A stretch of 64,000 nucleotides of DNA from Botryosphaeria dothidea. Lineage: Eukaryota; Ascomycota; Dothideomycetes; Botryosphaeriales; Botryosphaeriaceae. Positions 48,101 to 58,993 of the stretch are shown piece by piece. The stretch is taken from the NCBI GenBank assembly GCA_011503125.2, contig WWBZ02000073.1:1-64000 (forward strand), given 5' to 3'. Both the position numbers and the translations under genes were made by a program. The notes under the pieces are model-generated. The model saw only the letters and a list, made by a program, of their open reading frames with translations, was not told the origin of the DNA and ran no database searches. Position 1 is the first letter of the stretch, and each line of letters opens with the position of its first letter.

Positions 48101-48349
48101 TACGAGGACAAGGACTGAAGGGATAGGTCTAGTAGGTGAATGTAGGGCTGCCATAGCAGCCGCTACTGGTAAGAAGGAAAAACAAGAACTAGTATAGGAT
48201 AGCATGCCCAGAGAGAGAGGAGGGGTTTTTGCCAGGCGAAAAGGTTTTCCCCCTCGTGTAAAATAACTATAGATAGCCAGCCCCGCATAGACCCGTAAGG
48301 GAGCTATATCGGGAAGAAATAAATTTATCTATCTATATTACTAAATAAT

Positions 48350-48589
48350 TGTTGGATTTGAGAGTGAAGAGTTGTGAGGTCAGAAAAGAGAGTAGATTCT
48401 GCCTGTCTCCTGAGAGGGAGGTCGGTAGACTTGCTTATATACACGAGTGATGACTATATAACCGAGGATACTAAAGATCCGAGAGAGAGTGCCGATGCGG
48501 GGTTGGGCATTAAAGAGTGTTGTTGTATAAAGGATAGAACATTCGAGATAACTGAGATGCCTGAGGTAGTAAGGCAAGAAAGTCTAACA
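48350..48589 (-). repeat. Copia-B2 3' LTR
   Basis: This 240-bp LTR pairs with 53484-53723. The differences noted are C/T and G/A. Confidence 0.95.
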
Positions 48590-48669
48590 CACCCCCTTTA
48601 CGACGTGTACGTATTAGGAGGGTCGTGATAGTAAAAGCAGCATTGAGCGTAAGAAATTGAGCAGAGTAG

Positions 48670-51600
48670 TTAGTTGTCTTGCAATTTGGTAGTAATGTCT
48701 TCGAGTCCAATCTGTTAAAGAAAGTATTAATGTTTCTGTTTATTAAGAGGTTTCGTAAGTCTATCTGCAATTGTTTCTGCAGTAGGAGTCCAGGAAATTG
48801 AGATGTTGCCTTCTTGTACTTCCTGGCGTAGCCAGTGGCTGTGAATTTGAATATGACGAAGTTTCGTAATAAGCTTGTAGGTCTCTTCGTCAAGCAGGCG
48901 AATTGTCTAAGTATTATCACACTGGATCTTCGTCTGATGTCTAGTCGAGAAGTCGATTGCTTTGAAGAGGTTTTCCCACTATATAGTTTCCTTGGCGGTG
49001 GTTGAGAGCGCGAGTAATTCGGCTTTAGTACTGCTGGTCGTAACAGTACGTTGTTTGGCTACTTTCCAGTCGATAGCTCCTCCAAAGAGTCGAAAAAGAA
49101 AGCCTTAAACACTCTTTCTTGTATCGATATCCGAAGCAAAGGAGGCATCGCTGGAGGCAATAAAGAGATCTTTGGTTAACTGAGTGAAGCCTGAGAAAGT
49201 AAGAGCGTAGCTTCGAGTATATAATAGATATTCAAGAACTCGTTGAGCTAGATGAAGGTGCTAAGCTGAAGGATTCTGCAAGTATTCAGAGAGTCGTAAT
49301 GCTGCGTGTGCAATATCTAGTCTAGTGTGGACTGCAGCATAGTTGATTGATCCGACTTTCTGCTGAAAAGCGTATATATCTTAATCCGTAGCTTTATCGG
49401 GATTCTGAGTGATAGGTTCATCAGGAGGGAGAGGAACTAAGCGCTTCGAGTCCTCTTTAACGTTGAATTTCGCAGCGAGTTTGGCGATGTAGGAGTCTTG
49501 GCATAGCTAGAGTTTGCGCTCGTCTCTGTTTCGGATAATTCTGATTGCTAGAAACCATTGGAGTTCGCCAAGGTATCGACTCTCGTAGATTTCGAAGAGT
49601 TTTCGTTAGAATTCATCGATATAAGCAGTGTGATCCCTGTGGTAGATGATAACGATATTATCCACGAAGAAGAATAGGACTATATGTTCGTTTGTGAATA
49701 GGCAAGGAGCTTCTGGCACTTCAGTAAGGCCGAGATTTTGAAGTGTTTTTGACAAGTGCTTTTGCCAGAGAGCTGGTGATTGTTTAAGTCCATATAGTGC
49801 TCGTAGGAGTAGGAGAACGAGTCCGTCCTTGATGTTCATGCCTGGTGGTGGTTTATAGTATATTTCCTCATTAATTGGGACGTGTGGATATGCATTAATG
49901 ACGTCGTACTGCCTTGATTCAAGGTCGAAAGCAGTTATGATTGCCATAAGTCCTCTGAAGATTCGTGCAGCAAGCGTGGCAGCGTAGGTATCCTGAGTAG
50001 TTGATTGAAGGTCTCCTCTAATACAGAGTCGAGCTTTGAACTTGATAAGGTATCCTTCTTCGTCGAACTTATACTTGAATACCCAGGTGAGTAGAATAAT
50101 CCGTTTCTTTGCTTTGTGTGCTTGTGTAACAGGGACTTCTATCCAGGTCTGAATTTGCTCAAGTTTCTTGATTTCCTCAAGGAGTGAGGCTAAAAAATCG
50201 TCCTTGAATGGATGATTGAGGAGTTCCTCGAAGTTCTTTGGCTCTGGTGGAAGATTGTCTCGATGAACTTGAGACTTAGGTTTTGGAGTGTTGATTGCAG
50301 CTGAGAACGCGTTGTAGAAAGTCGATTTTGGTTGTTCTTGAGCTTGAGCAAGTCTTGCAGTATATGCTTCTTTTCGTGGTTTTTGTGGCTTTCTAAAAGG
50401 GTCATTGCTGTAGTTTGGATTTTGATTTCGAGAACTCCGTGAGCTGTTTTCTGGAATGATAGTTTCTTTAGTGAATGTGGCTGAGATATCTGCTCCTCGT
50501 GGTGCTCTGTTGCCGGAAGCAGCGCCTGGTTGCGGTGGAGTGTTATATTGAGCAGGGAGTAGAGGTCCAAGTCGTTGTTCAGTTTGCTCTTGCTCTTGTT
50601 CTTGTTCTTGTTCTTGTTCTTGTTCTTCTTCTGATTCGAGAGGTCCTACTTCAGGTTCTACTGATTCTGAGGGTGTGGGTAACGTTTGAGTTGATGGGTC
50701 TTTCTTAGCTTGAGATTGTTGGTTTGTTGTCTGATTGTGTTGATTGAGGGTAGAGGATTTAGGTTCTTCCTGAGGCATGAGACCATAGATTGATGGCAGA
50801 GCAGGAGTATTGAGAGTTTTAATTATCTCCTTTCCAAGGGTTTTACTAATATTAGTCTCTGATGGGTCGAAGAAGCTGTTTTCATTAAACGTGACGTCTC
50901 TGGTCCGTATTACTTTATCCTGGCTTGGGATCCAGATGCGGAAGATGTTGGTTGAGTCGTACCCAACAAGATATCCGATGAATGCTCGTTTAGCAAGCTT
51001 ATGAGTGCGTGGAAGATCTTTGTGCAGAGAGTAGGCTTTGCATCCGTAGGCTTTAAGATGCGAGAGATTTGGTCTGTTGCCAGTGACTCTTTTAAAAGGT
51101 GTAATCTAGCCGAGTTTCTTGAGTAGAGTCCTGTTGTGGATATAGGCAGCGGCTCGGATGGTTTCAGGCTATAGTCGTTCTGGAAGGTTCGCGCCAATTC
51201 GCATGGCTCGTGCCCTGATGAGAAGTACACCCCCTGAGCGTTTAGAGTGTCCGTTTTGCTCGGGTGTTGCAGGAGCTGAGGTTTTAAGGGTGATTCTATG
51301 ATCTATGAGATAGGAGAGGAAGGTATTTCCGAGTGTAGTTTCTCCATTAGTTCTGAAGAAGATAACCTTGCCCTGGTAGCGGATCTTGATGATTTTGAGT
51401 CTATAGATGGCAAGTTCCGCTGTGTCTAATTTGTGCCTGTATGTGAATGGGAGGATGAAGTTTGATGATGAGCAAGCAAGATGAGCTGTCCATTTATCTC
51501 CGTTATAAGCTGGTATAAGCTGGAGAAGATCGAATGTAACGCGTGAGAAAGGCTTAGTTGGTTCTTCTTCTTTGTCTGAAGATCGAGAGACGATCCTATG

Positions 51601-53250
51601 TGCCTTTGATAGTGCATAGGTTTCGCAGTGCTGGAGTGGTTGTTCAGATGGTGATGGAGTGATTTGTGTTCCTTCGGTGGATTCTTCGAGATGTTAAAGA
51701 GTTTCCTGGCTAGCGTGGCTAAGGATGCGGTGCCAGTTAGTGATGTGTGCGGCTTTGGTTGCGAAAGCAGTTAGTTGAGTTGCGAGAAGTGAAGAGTGAG
51801 GTTGGAGCGGTGCTGCATTTCGTTCAAGATAGAAGTGTCCGTTATATCGTTTAGTGAAGCAGAGAGTCTGATTGTTCTTGCTTAGAGTTCTAGTCCTTGG
51901 GTTCCAGTCGATTCCTGCTTCAAGAGCTTTATCAAGCGATATAAGATTGGCCATAAAAGATGGAGACATTGCAACATCTTAGAGAGTGATATGGCCTTTA
52001 CCAGATGGTGTCTTGACGTTGATAGTGACTATCCCATACGCAGTGATTGGTGTAGTTGTTTCTCCACAGGTAAGGTATTCGTCTAGTTCAGCAGCTCTGG
52101 TTTGTTTGAATCTATCCTGCATGGATCGGTTATAGATATGATAATCTGTTCCAGAGTCGAGAATCCAGGATGACTGAAGAGAGGTATTGGCTCTCCTTGT
52201 AGAGTGGCTGATAACAGAGAATGAGGCGACTTCGATTGAAGGTGATTTGCTTTGAACGTTAGGTGTTAGAGTTGCAGTCGTGTTTGTAGTGGATGGAGAA
52301 CCGAGTTGTCTTTCCTTTTCTCGATTTAGTGCATAGTCGATTCGTGCCTTGATTTTTGGATCCTTGAGTTTCTCGTTGACACGTGTTTGAGCAGCCTTAT
52401 TTGGATTCCAGTGCTTAGGCCGTATATCCTCGTTTAGGTAGAAACAGTCCTTATACCAGTGATTGAGTCCACAGATACAAGGTGGCTTTTCGTTGTTTTC
52501 CTGTTCCTTGCCCTTGAAAGTGGCCGGGAAGGCTGAGTGCTTCGAGGATTTGGATGGTTTCTCGAGATTCTCGATGCGTAGGTGTTGCCTATAGTCTTTA
52601 ACAGCTTTGTAAAGGGTTAGCTTAGTTTCTTAGCCTCGTAGAAGGTGTAGTTCTATCTGAGAGTAGGTAGAATCGATTCCTCGAAGGGAGAGGAGAAAGT
52701 CTCTGACTAGTCGGTCGTCTTTAACTTGTGGCAAGTCGCGTTGCTTGGCTTTGGTGTAGACCTCTTCCCAAGATTGAAGCCATTTCTCAATGTTCTGGTT
52801 AGATAGACCTCGCTTGAGCTGATTGTACTGCTGTTCGAGTTCCAGATCTGTAGCTTCGTTGGTTGGTGCAAGTTTGGCTTTAAGCGTTGTTAGATAGGTC
52901 TAAGGATAATTATCCGAATCCGTGTTACTGATGTACGGGAGTAGATTTATAGCGATTGAGTCCTGGATGTAGGTTGCAAGATTAGCAAGTGCCTTTTGTT
53001 GTTTTTCGTAGAGTGCGTAGTCTGCGCGGTAGTTGCTCATCTCATAGTTATAAGTAAGCTTCTTGTCAGCAGTAACTATACCTTAAATTATTAGTTTCTT
53101 AGGTTTAGTTGTACCCTGAGGTTTGGTTGTTAGTGAAGGATTAACGAGGCTCCAGATGTCAGTGTTCTGGGCTCTTCCTTTCACCAGGAATAACCAGTAG
53201 TTCCAGTCCGAAGACTTGGTAAGTATGTGGGATTTAGTAGAGTCTCCCAT
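48670..53250 (-). pseudogene. Copia-B2 Gag-Pol polyprotein, mildly RIP-damaged
   Basis: A frame from ATG 53250 to TAA 48670, about 1,500 codons, has scattered RIP stops. Gag has CICGLNHWYKDC near 52470. The protease region carries WILDSGTD near 52160. The integrase frame 51694-51969 has HRILSH and 51270-51400 has FFRTNGE, with N for D. A 390-codon open stretch (49606-50778) holds the acidic EQEQEQ linker and RT up to FVDN at 49657-49668, where FVDD is expected (GATGAT to GATAAT). The end has ADRLTKPL near 48755. Both the integrase and RT active-site changes would inactivate it. Confidence 0.92.
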
Positions 53251-53483
53251 GTTGTTAGTAAGTTATTATTAGTCTAGTTAGATTCGAGCAGAGGTGGTAG
53301 CCAGTGTAGCTCCGTGTTAAGTTGTCGGTTTAGTCGCCGTAGCCTATAACCGGGTAGAAGCCGTAGATGATAGCAGTTACGTGTTAGTAAAGAGTACTCA
53401 GTTAAGTAGAAGAGTTGATCAGTAAAGAGCTAAGAAGTGGGGTAGTCTTGGCGTCCAGCCGTAGCGTCCCCCGGGCTCATAAC

Positions 53484-53723
53484 TGTTGGATTTGAGAGTG
53501 AAGAGTTGTGAGGTCAGAAAAGAGAGTAGATTCTGCCTGTCTCCTAAGAGGGAGGTCGGTAGACTTGCTTATATACACGAGTAATGACTATATAACCGAG
53601 GATACTAAAGATCCGAGAGAGAGTGCCGATGCGGGGTTGGGCATCAAAGAGTGTTGTTGTATAAAGGATAGAACATTCGAGATAACTGAGATGCCTGAGG
53701 TAGTAAGGCAAGAAAGTCTGACA
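53484..53723 (-). repeat. Copia-B2 5' LTR
   Basis: This 240-bp LTR is preceded on the plus strand by CCCGGGCTCATAAC, the complement of the primer site. Confidence 0.95.
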
Positions 53724-54149
53724 ATAATCCTTCTTTATTATCGCTTAGATAAATAGAAGTAGTACTAGCGATGCTACTAGTACGGCTACGACTATAGCTT
53801 ACGGGGAATAGACTTTATTACGCTATAATCTTCGCTAATTATTCTAGTTTTTAGAGTAGTTTAACTCGTATTTCGGGTGAAACTCTAAAGAGATTAGTAC
53901 GGGATTAACGAGGATCTTCGTATCTTATTAAAGAAGATAGATTTCCTATAATTATACTATTATTTTTCTAATAGTATAGGTTTTAATATTTCTAGGTTGC
54001 TTATCGTAGAGTATCGGTATTATTAAGTTCTAGTTATAGGTTATTAGTATTATCGGGTTCTAGTTATAGGTTATCGAGTTTAGGTTCTAGTTAATAGTAC
54101 GGGTGTCGGGTTATCGAGTTTAGGTTCCTTATTAGTAGTATATAGATTA
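53724..54149 (-). pseudogene. gag: gypsy-3 leader and Gag N-terminus
   Basis: This is the RIP-mutated minus-strand counterpart of 17789-18085. Next to the LTR is the mutated primer site, with GTATATAGATT at 54138-54148 on the plus strand. It continues the gag that is cut at 43207 by LINE-2 and at 53723 by Copia-B2. Confidence 0.85.
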
Positions 54150-54381
54150 TATAAGGCAGCAAAGCCGAAATAATAGTATTACTTTTAACTAAAAATCTAT
54201 ATATAAGGAGAAAGAAAAGAGAGTCTAGAAAGAGAGGGCGAAGGGTAAATATACCTAGTCGCTTAGCGCTGGGCCCGTGCTCTAGTATCTAACCGAGTTA
54301 TCCTTAGTAAAGCTAGGGCCTCTAGTTACTATTAAGTATCTACCTAGTTGCCTAGGGTAGTAGCGCTTAAGGGGCCTAATA
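54150..54381 (-). repeat. gypsy-3 5' LTR
   Basis: This 232-bp LTR pairs with 31836-32067. The base after it starts TTCTA, the C-to-T version of the TCCTA duplication on the left. Confidence 0.92.
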
Positions 54382-55259
54382 TTCTAAGATTATCTAGACG
54401 TCGATCTAAGGATCTACGGCTACTAATTGCTTACGCGAAGCCTTACTCTTAGCCTTATACCTTTTCCTCGTAGTTCTTCGTAATATATACTATACTTATT
54501 CGTCGGGAACGTTCGACTCGGTTAGTCTTACTCCGCTTAAGGTACTATATTTTACCGAGAAGGCGGCGTCTCGCACGCTACTATCCTAGTTCTATCTTAT
54601 ACTTTCCTTAAGGTTACCGTTAATACTACCGTCGCTAGGCCTTACGCTATCTTCGCTTAAGTCGTAGATACTAGAATCGTTTCTACTTAAACCGGGGGTA
54701 TCGTTTCGCTTAGTAGGGCTTATTCCTACGATAGAATTATATTTTATCGAGGAGGCTTCGCTATTTACGTCGTAGTCCTAGTACTAACTTATACTACTAT
54801 CGGAGTTACCTATATAGTTACTATATTTAGGCCTTATACTAGCTACTTCTCGTATTAATATCGATAAGAGTTTTCGAAGGGTGTCTAACAACCTATTCTC
54901 TTTCTATAATCTCTATTTTCGTAGAAGATCCTCGAGCTTCTCTCGAAAGATAATAGAGTCTTCTTCTTCGAAGTCGAAGATAGGTTTCTATATCCGAATC
55001 TAGGGTATATCTAGAATAATATCGTGCCTAGGAATACGTTAGACGTCGAGGAAAATCCGTTCTTAATAGTTCTCTATCTAGAGGATTACTTCCTTCGTTT
55101 CTATCTTTACCTAGCCTTCTCCGTAGGCTACCTAGAATCCGTCGAATCTACTAAGGGGATATAGTTTCTATTTCTTACGGTACGGGATATTTATCTTCTA
55201 TATAAGCTCGTTATAGATAAAATTTCCGCTTAATCCTATATCGATTAGGATTCTAGTAG

Positions 55260-55631
55260 TGTTATAAACGTGGCTTGCTTAGACCCCTTACCTCTCGTTT
55301 ACCTTCGTTAATTCAAAATCTAGATCTAGACTTACCTACTTATAAATCAGGAAGCTAGTATTTTAGTTCGTTCTTTATGTATATAAAGCTCGCCCCTCTG
55401 CTTTGTAGTTAGTTCTTTAGTCTAGCAATGAGTATTCCTCGCGTACAACTTGGTACGCCTTAAATTGGACCTTGCTTGCCTCCCTCGTCCCTCGTCCCTC
55501 GTCCCTCGTCTTTCGCACCTCGTACCCTCGCCCTTTGAACTACACCCTTATACTTCGGCATTGCTTTACCCCTACTGCCTTTACCGGCTTCGTTACCTCG
55601 TCTCTCCGCCCTCCAAGGTCCGTTTATTACA
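55260..55631 (+). repeat. Solo LTR-C (1), AGTAG duplication
   Basis: This 372-bp LTR runs from TGTTATAAACGTGG to GTTTATTACA, flanked by AGTAG at 55255-55259 and 55632-55636. It has TATATAAAG near 55380 and a CCTCGTC 7-bp repeat near 55485. No internal part of the parent element is in the window. Confidence 0.95.
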
Positions 55632-56113
55632 AGTAGGTACTCCGTTAAGTATTCTCTATATCTTAAACTATTTCTATAGGTTCGGTCCGGTAAGAGTTTC
55701 CGTTTTCGATATACGTAATACTATATAAAGGGACCTAGACTATAGCCCCTAGGTTAGTCCTATTGCCGTAGGGCCGTCTAGTTTTTTAGTATAGAGTAGC
55801 CGTAGACTTTACTATATATATAGTCTTCCTATTCGTTAACTTAGAGGTATACTTACTTCTAGTTAGTCTATTTATCGGCGTTCTACTTCCTTCGCTAATA
55901 GACTTTATTCTTTTAAACCTAATATCTAAAGGTTAGTCGATTAAGTTTCTTATCCGGAATCTACTAGAGTATACGATACTAGATCGTTGCCGTGCCGTAC
56001 TAGTAGAGAATCCGTACTAGCTCCCGGAGGGAGTCGTAGTCTACTTACTCGCGTACTAAGGTTCCTTAGTAGTGCTATTCGACGAGTATCGTTTCTTTAG
56101 TTACCGGAAGTTC

Positions 56114-56485
56114 TGTAATGAACGGACCTTGGAGGGCGGAGAGACGAGGTAACGAAGCCGGTAAAGGCAGTAGGGGTAAAGCAATGCCGAAGTATAAGGG
56201 TGTAGTTCAAAGGGCGAGGGTACGAGGTGCGAAAGACGAGGGACGAGGGACGAGGGACGAGGGAGGCAAGCAAGGTCCAATTCAAGGCGTACCAAGTTGT
56301 ACGCGAGGAATACTCATTACTAGACTAAAGAACTAACTACAAAGCAGAGGGGCGAGCTTTATATACATAAAGAACGAACTAAAATACTAGCTTCCTAATT
56401 TATAAGCAGGTAAGTCTAGATCTGGATTTTGAATTAACGAAGGTAAACGAGAGGTAAGGGGTCTAAGCAAGCCACGTTTATAACA
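56114..56485 (-). repeat. Solo LTR-C (2), AGTTC duplication
   Basis: This 372-bp copy is inverted relative to copy (1) and flanked by AGTTC at 56109-56113 and 56486-56490. The two copies form an inverted repeat with a 482-bp spacer of gypsy-4 sequence. Confidence 0.95.
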
Positions 56486-58069
56486 AGTTCGTACTTCTTT
56501 CCGTCTTATTCGATTCGGGTTTCCTAAAGAGTGTTCTAACGCCATCCCTAAATAACCGTAAGCGCGATGCTTTTCTAATACGGAATCTAGATTATTTAGC
56601 TAAGATTGCCCTATTTATCCTATAGATAATTGCTAATACCGTATCTTTTAGCGAGAACTTCTAGCGAGATAAGGGTATCTAACTTATCCGATAGTATAGG
56701 TGTATTATCCGACTACGTTTCACTAGTACTCTCGTATAGTTCTCCTATTTCGCTATTAATAAGTTCGTCGTCCGGAGGGAAACTATCGATGATATCGTCG
56801 GTCTCGATAACTTCCTCGTTCCTAGTTATTATACCGAAGTTTCGAGGTTCGTAGGGGTACTATCTAGAGATATCTTTACTAGTTTAATGCGTCTAACAGC
56901 CGTTATTATAATAGGCTATCTAGTATAGCGTATCGTAGTTATCTTAGCGAGATATAACCGACGCTTTACGCTAAGCGCTCGAAGTCTACTTATTATCCTT
57001 CTTGCTACGAGGGTTCTACGGATACTTAGGAGAGAAGTATTTGTTACTACCGTAGGTAATATAGAGTCGATCCTTATAGCGCTATTTCTACTTATCCGTC
57101 TAGTTCGGGTTAGGTCCCTTAGGCTTCTTATTATTATAACTATTATTACCCTTCTTAGAATCCTATCTATTAGCCGCGTCGAGGGCTATAGCGTCTCCGC
57201 CTTCGAGGGTTATTCTTTCGCGGCGTAGCTTCGAGGTGTTAGATTATCGGGAACCTATCTTCTATTCGTATATGCGACCGTCGATCTAAGACGTAAGGTC
57301 TACTATCTTCTAAAAGGTAGGTAGGTATTCGTAAGTAATTATATTCTTCTTAACTTCGTCCTTTAGGCCCTTATAGAAGAGGTCGCGGAAAGTCTCGTCT
57401 AACTATTCGAGGTAGGCTGCAAGCTGCTAAAACTTAGTTGCGTAGATAGCTACGGATCCTATCTATCTAACGGTCATAATATCGTTAGAGGCTTTGCGGA
57501 CTTCGTCTCGATCGTTGAAAGTAGCCCTAAGGTTGTCTGCGAATCCCGTGTAGGTATCGAAGATTTCCTTAGTCTTTGCCCGTCTCTTCTCGAGAGAGTG
57601 TTTATTGGCTAGGTGGTCGCGAAGGTATGGTTCCATCTATGCCTCTACCGTTCCTCTAAGGTAGGTTAATACGAAGAGCACTTCCTCGGCGTTATTATCG
57701 AATTATGCTTGATTGAACTGGAGGTAGCGTTGCATCTGGAGTAGGAAGGATTGGAGCTTCTTCCTGTCCCTATCGAACTTCTCGGGTGCCGCTACTTTAA
57801 CCTTAGTAGCGCTCCGCTTTGTCGTGTGTTCGATTAGTCGAGCATTCTGAGCTTTTAACTCCTCGATGAGTTGCAAGAGCTCAGCTCTGGTAAGCTCTGT
57901 TTGCAGCGCGGGCGGAGCACGCCCCTAAGCACCCTTAGCGCGACCCTCCATTGGGTCGACGTCCATCTGAGATCCTGGTGCCATCGTATGCTTTCCCTAA
58001 ACGCGTTAGGTGGGGTGATACTTAACCTGATGAACTCGTTTCTGAAAAGGTCCCTCTCCTTGCAAGGAT

Positions 58070-58080
58070 GGTGGTCAAAG
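58070..58080 (-). promoter_or_regulatory. gypsy-4 candidate self-priming site
   Basis: The minus strand next to the 5' LTR reads CTTTGACCACC. Eight bases, TTGACCAC, are complementary to GTGGTCAA in the solo LTR (7598-7605), about 45 bases after its TATA box. In the 5' LTR itself the site is RIP-altered (58710-58717). Confidence 0.55.
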
Positions 58081-58993
58081 TATAACGAGCGGGCCTCTAC
58101 CTCTAAGGATCCAAACACTAAAGAGGGTGGAAACCTGTCGAAGGGTTTTCCTTGAGTGGGTACAAGAAGAGGTACGTGAGGAACGAGTAGACGACTGAAG
58201 ATCTTACTAAAATGCCCAAAATACTCCTACGAAAGAAGGAGTATAAAGGATATACTTAGAAGAGACCATCTAGACCTAAAGGAGCTTCTTACATCGACAA
58301 AAGGAATATCTAGTACGCTAGATTTTCTAAAACAAACAAAGATATCTACACGGAGATGGTATCTAGAAAATAGCTCGGCGGAGCTCTAAATAAACGTATA
58401 CCTACCGTATTTTCTTTTACTTTCCTTATATCTATTTCTCCTTTATTTCCTTTGGCTACTAGCCTGTTTAGGCGATAGACGCCATACCGTTTACTATACC
58501 TAAATAGCCCACCTTTACCAAAAAGAGGTATTACCCTTCTATAGCTACGAGTTCTAGAAACTCCGTCTTTAATAGTCATAGGCTGAAAAAAGGACGTAAA
58601 ACTAAATAAATAAATAAATAAATAATAGACGACTGAAGACTGAGCACTGCGTGCGAAGGCCTTATTACTAATAGAGTCCAAATTCTATTATAAGGTTCTA
58701 TTGTTGAAGTTAACCACGGAGGGTCAAATACTAGCTAGGGAGTGAAGCTATATATACTATAGAGGGTGTGTACAATCTGGTGGTGCCGTCTTTTGAGGGC
58801 ATCGCTAAGCGTGCCGTTACTTGAGGGTACACGTTAGTGTGCCGTTTATTGAGGGCACGGGTAGGTCGCACGTGACAACTCACGTGGTAGAGTCCGTGAT
58901 CTCGTGACCTCGGTTCTGTAAGACTTCCGACTTCTCGCTGTTTCGTCGGAGTTGATCCGTAATTCTCTGACCTGAGGAGGCTGTGCCGTAACA
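58081..58993 (-). repeat. gypsy-4 5' LTR containing a LINE-1 insert
   Basis: This is 913 bp, or 475 bp after removing the LINE-1 fragment and one 13-bp duplication. It runs from TATAACGAGCGGG to GCCGTAACA on the plus strand. Confidence 0.92.
58201..58625 (+). mobile_element. LINE-1 fragment (copy 3), young, 5'-truncated
   Basis: This is the last 425 bases of LINE-1, ending in (AAAT)n and flanked by the perfect 13-bp duplication TAGACGACTGAAG (58188-58200 and 58626-58638). It is almost free of RIP. Where it reads AAACAAACAAAG and GAGATGGTAT, copy 1 reads AAATAAATAAAG and GAGATAGTAT. It shows the pre-mutation sequence of the family 3' end. Confidence 0.96.

Larger units (their letters stand above)
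43208..48332 (+). mobile_element. LINE-2: near-full-length non-LTR retrotransposon inside gypsy-3 gag
   Basis: This 5.1-kb element is flanked by a 16-bp duplication CTATATTACTAAATAA (43192-43207 and 48333-48348). It carries ORF1 and ORF2 and ends in TTTATCTATCTAT rather than poly(A). Only three bases precede the ORF1 ATG, so the 5' UTR is absent or cut off. It is less decayed than its host. Its 3' tail resembles the SINE tails at 30190-30268 and 59861-59940. Confidence 0.93.
48350..53723 (-). mobile_element. Copia-B2: complete Ty1/copia element
   Basis: The 240-bp LTRs (48350-48589 and 53484-53723) are flanked by perfect ATAAT (48345-48349 and 53724-53728). It inserted one base past the 3' duplication of LINE-2, so it lies in gypsy-3 gag and after LINE-2 in time or beside it. 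It is less mutated than Copia-B1. Confidence 0.97.
31836..54381 (-). mobile_element. gypsy-3: Ty3/gypsy chromovirus with three nested insertions
   Basis: The LTRs at 31836-32067 and 54150-54381 (both 232 bp) are flanked by TCCTA and TTCTA, a duplication differing by one C-to-T. The interior holds integrase (32068-34031), RNase H, RT, protease and gag (39671-43207) and the gag start (53724-54149). Removing Copia-B1, LINE-2 and Copia-B2 with their duplications leaves about 6.38 kb, a normal gypsy length. It sits inside gypsy-4 between protease and RT. Confidence 0.93.
54382..57984 (-). pseudogene. gag-pol: gypsy-4 Gag and protease, interrupted by two solo LTRs
   Basis: Starting at ATG 57984 the minus strand reads MAPGSQMDVDPMEGRAKGA. 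A coiled region with ELLQLIEELKAQNARLIEH follows, then a gypsy capsid domain (APEKFDRDRKKLQSFLLQ, YLQFNQ) to about 57480. A knuckle remnant YGSNKYFSPKYP near 57040 has tyrosines for C/H. The protease has LIDIGLSGNFIY near 55235 (DTG changed to DIG) and HDIILDIPW near 55030. A low-complexity serine- and acid-rich stretch then leads to the gypsy-3 insertion. The N-terminal 150 codons are lightly mutated and the rest heavily. Confidence 0.87.
21358..58993 (-). mobile_element. gypsy-4: Ty3/gypsy element opened by nested insertions
   Basis: The two 475-bp LTRs (21358-21832; 58081-58993 after removal of a LINE insert) enclose gag and protease (54382-57984), RT to chromodomain (28074-31835), and a 3' region with a convergent frame. 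Removing Copia-A, SINE-1, gypsy-3, two solo LTR-C, the LINE fragment and their TSDs leaves about 7.85 kb. The flanks differ: LINE-1 with CTCTA on the left, a truncated LTR-C-like sequence with CCCCT on the right. There is therefore no TSD, and the two ends probably come from different insertion sites joined by recombination. Confidence 0.88.

Noticed and set aside
55450..55728. 92-codon frame (LACLPRPSSLVPRL...) in LTR-C, also at 56101 and 61323
   Set aside because: It comes from the CCTCGTC short repeat in the LTR and runs past the LTR end in different frames.
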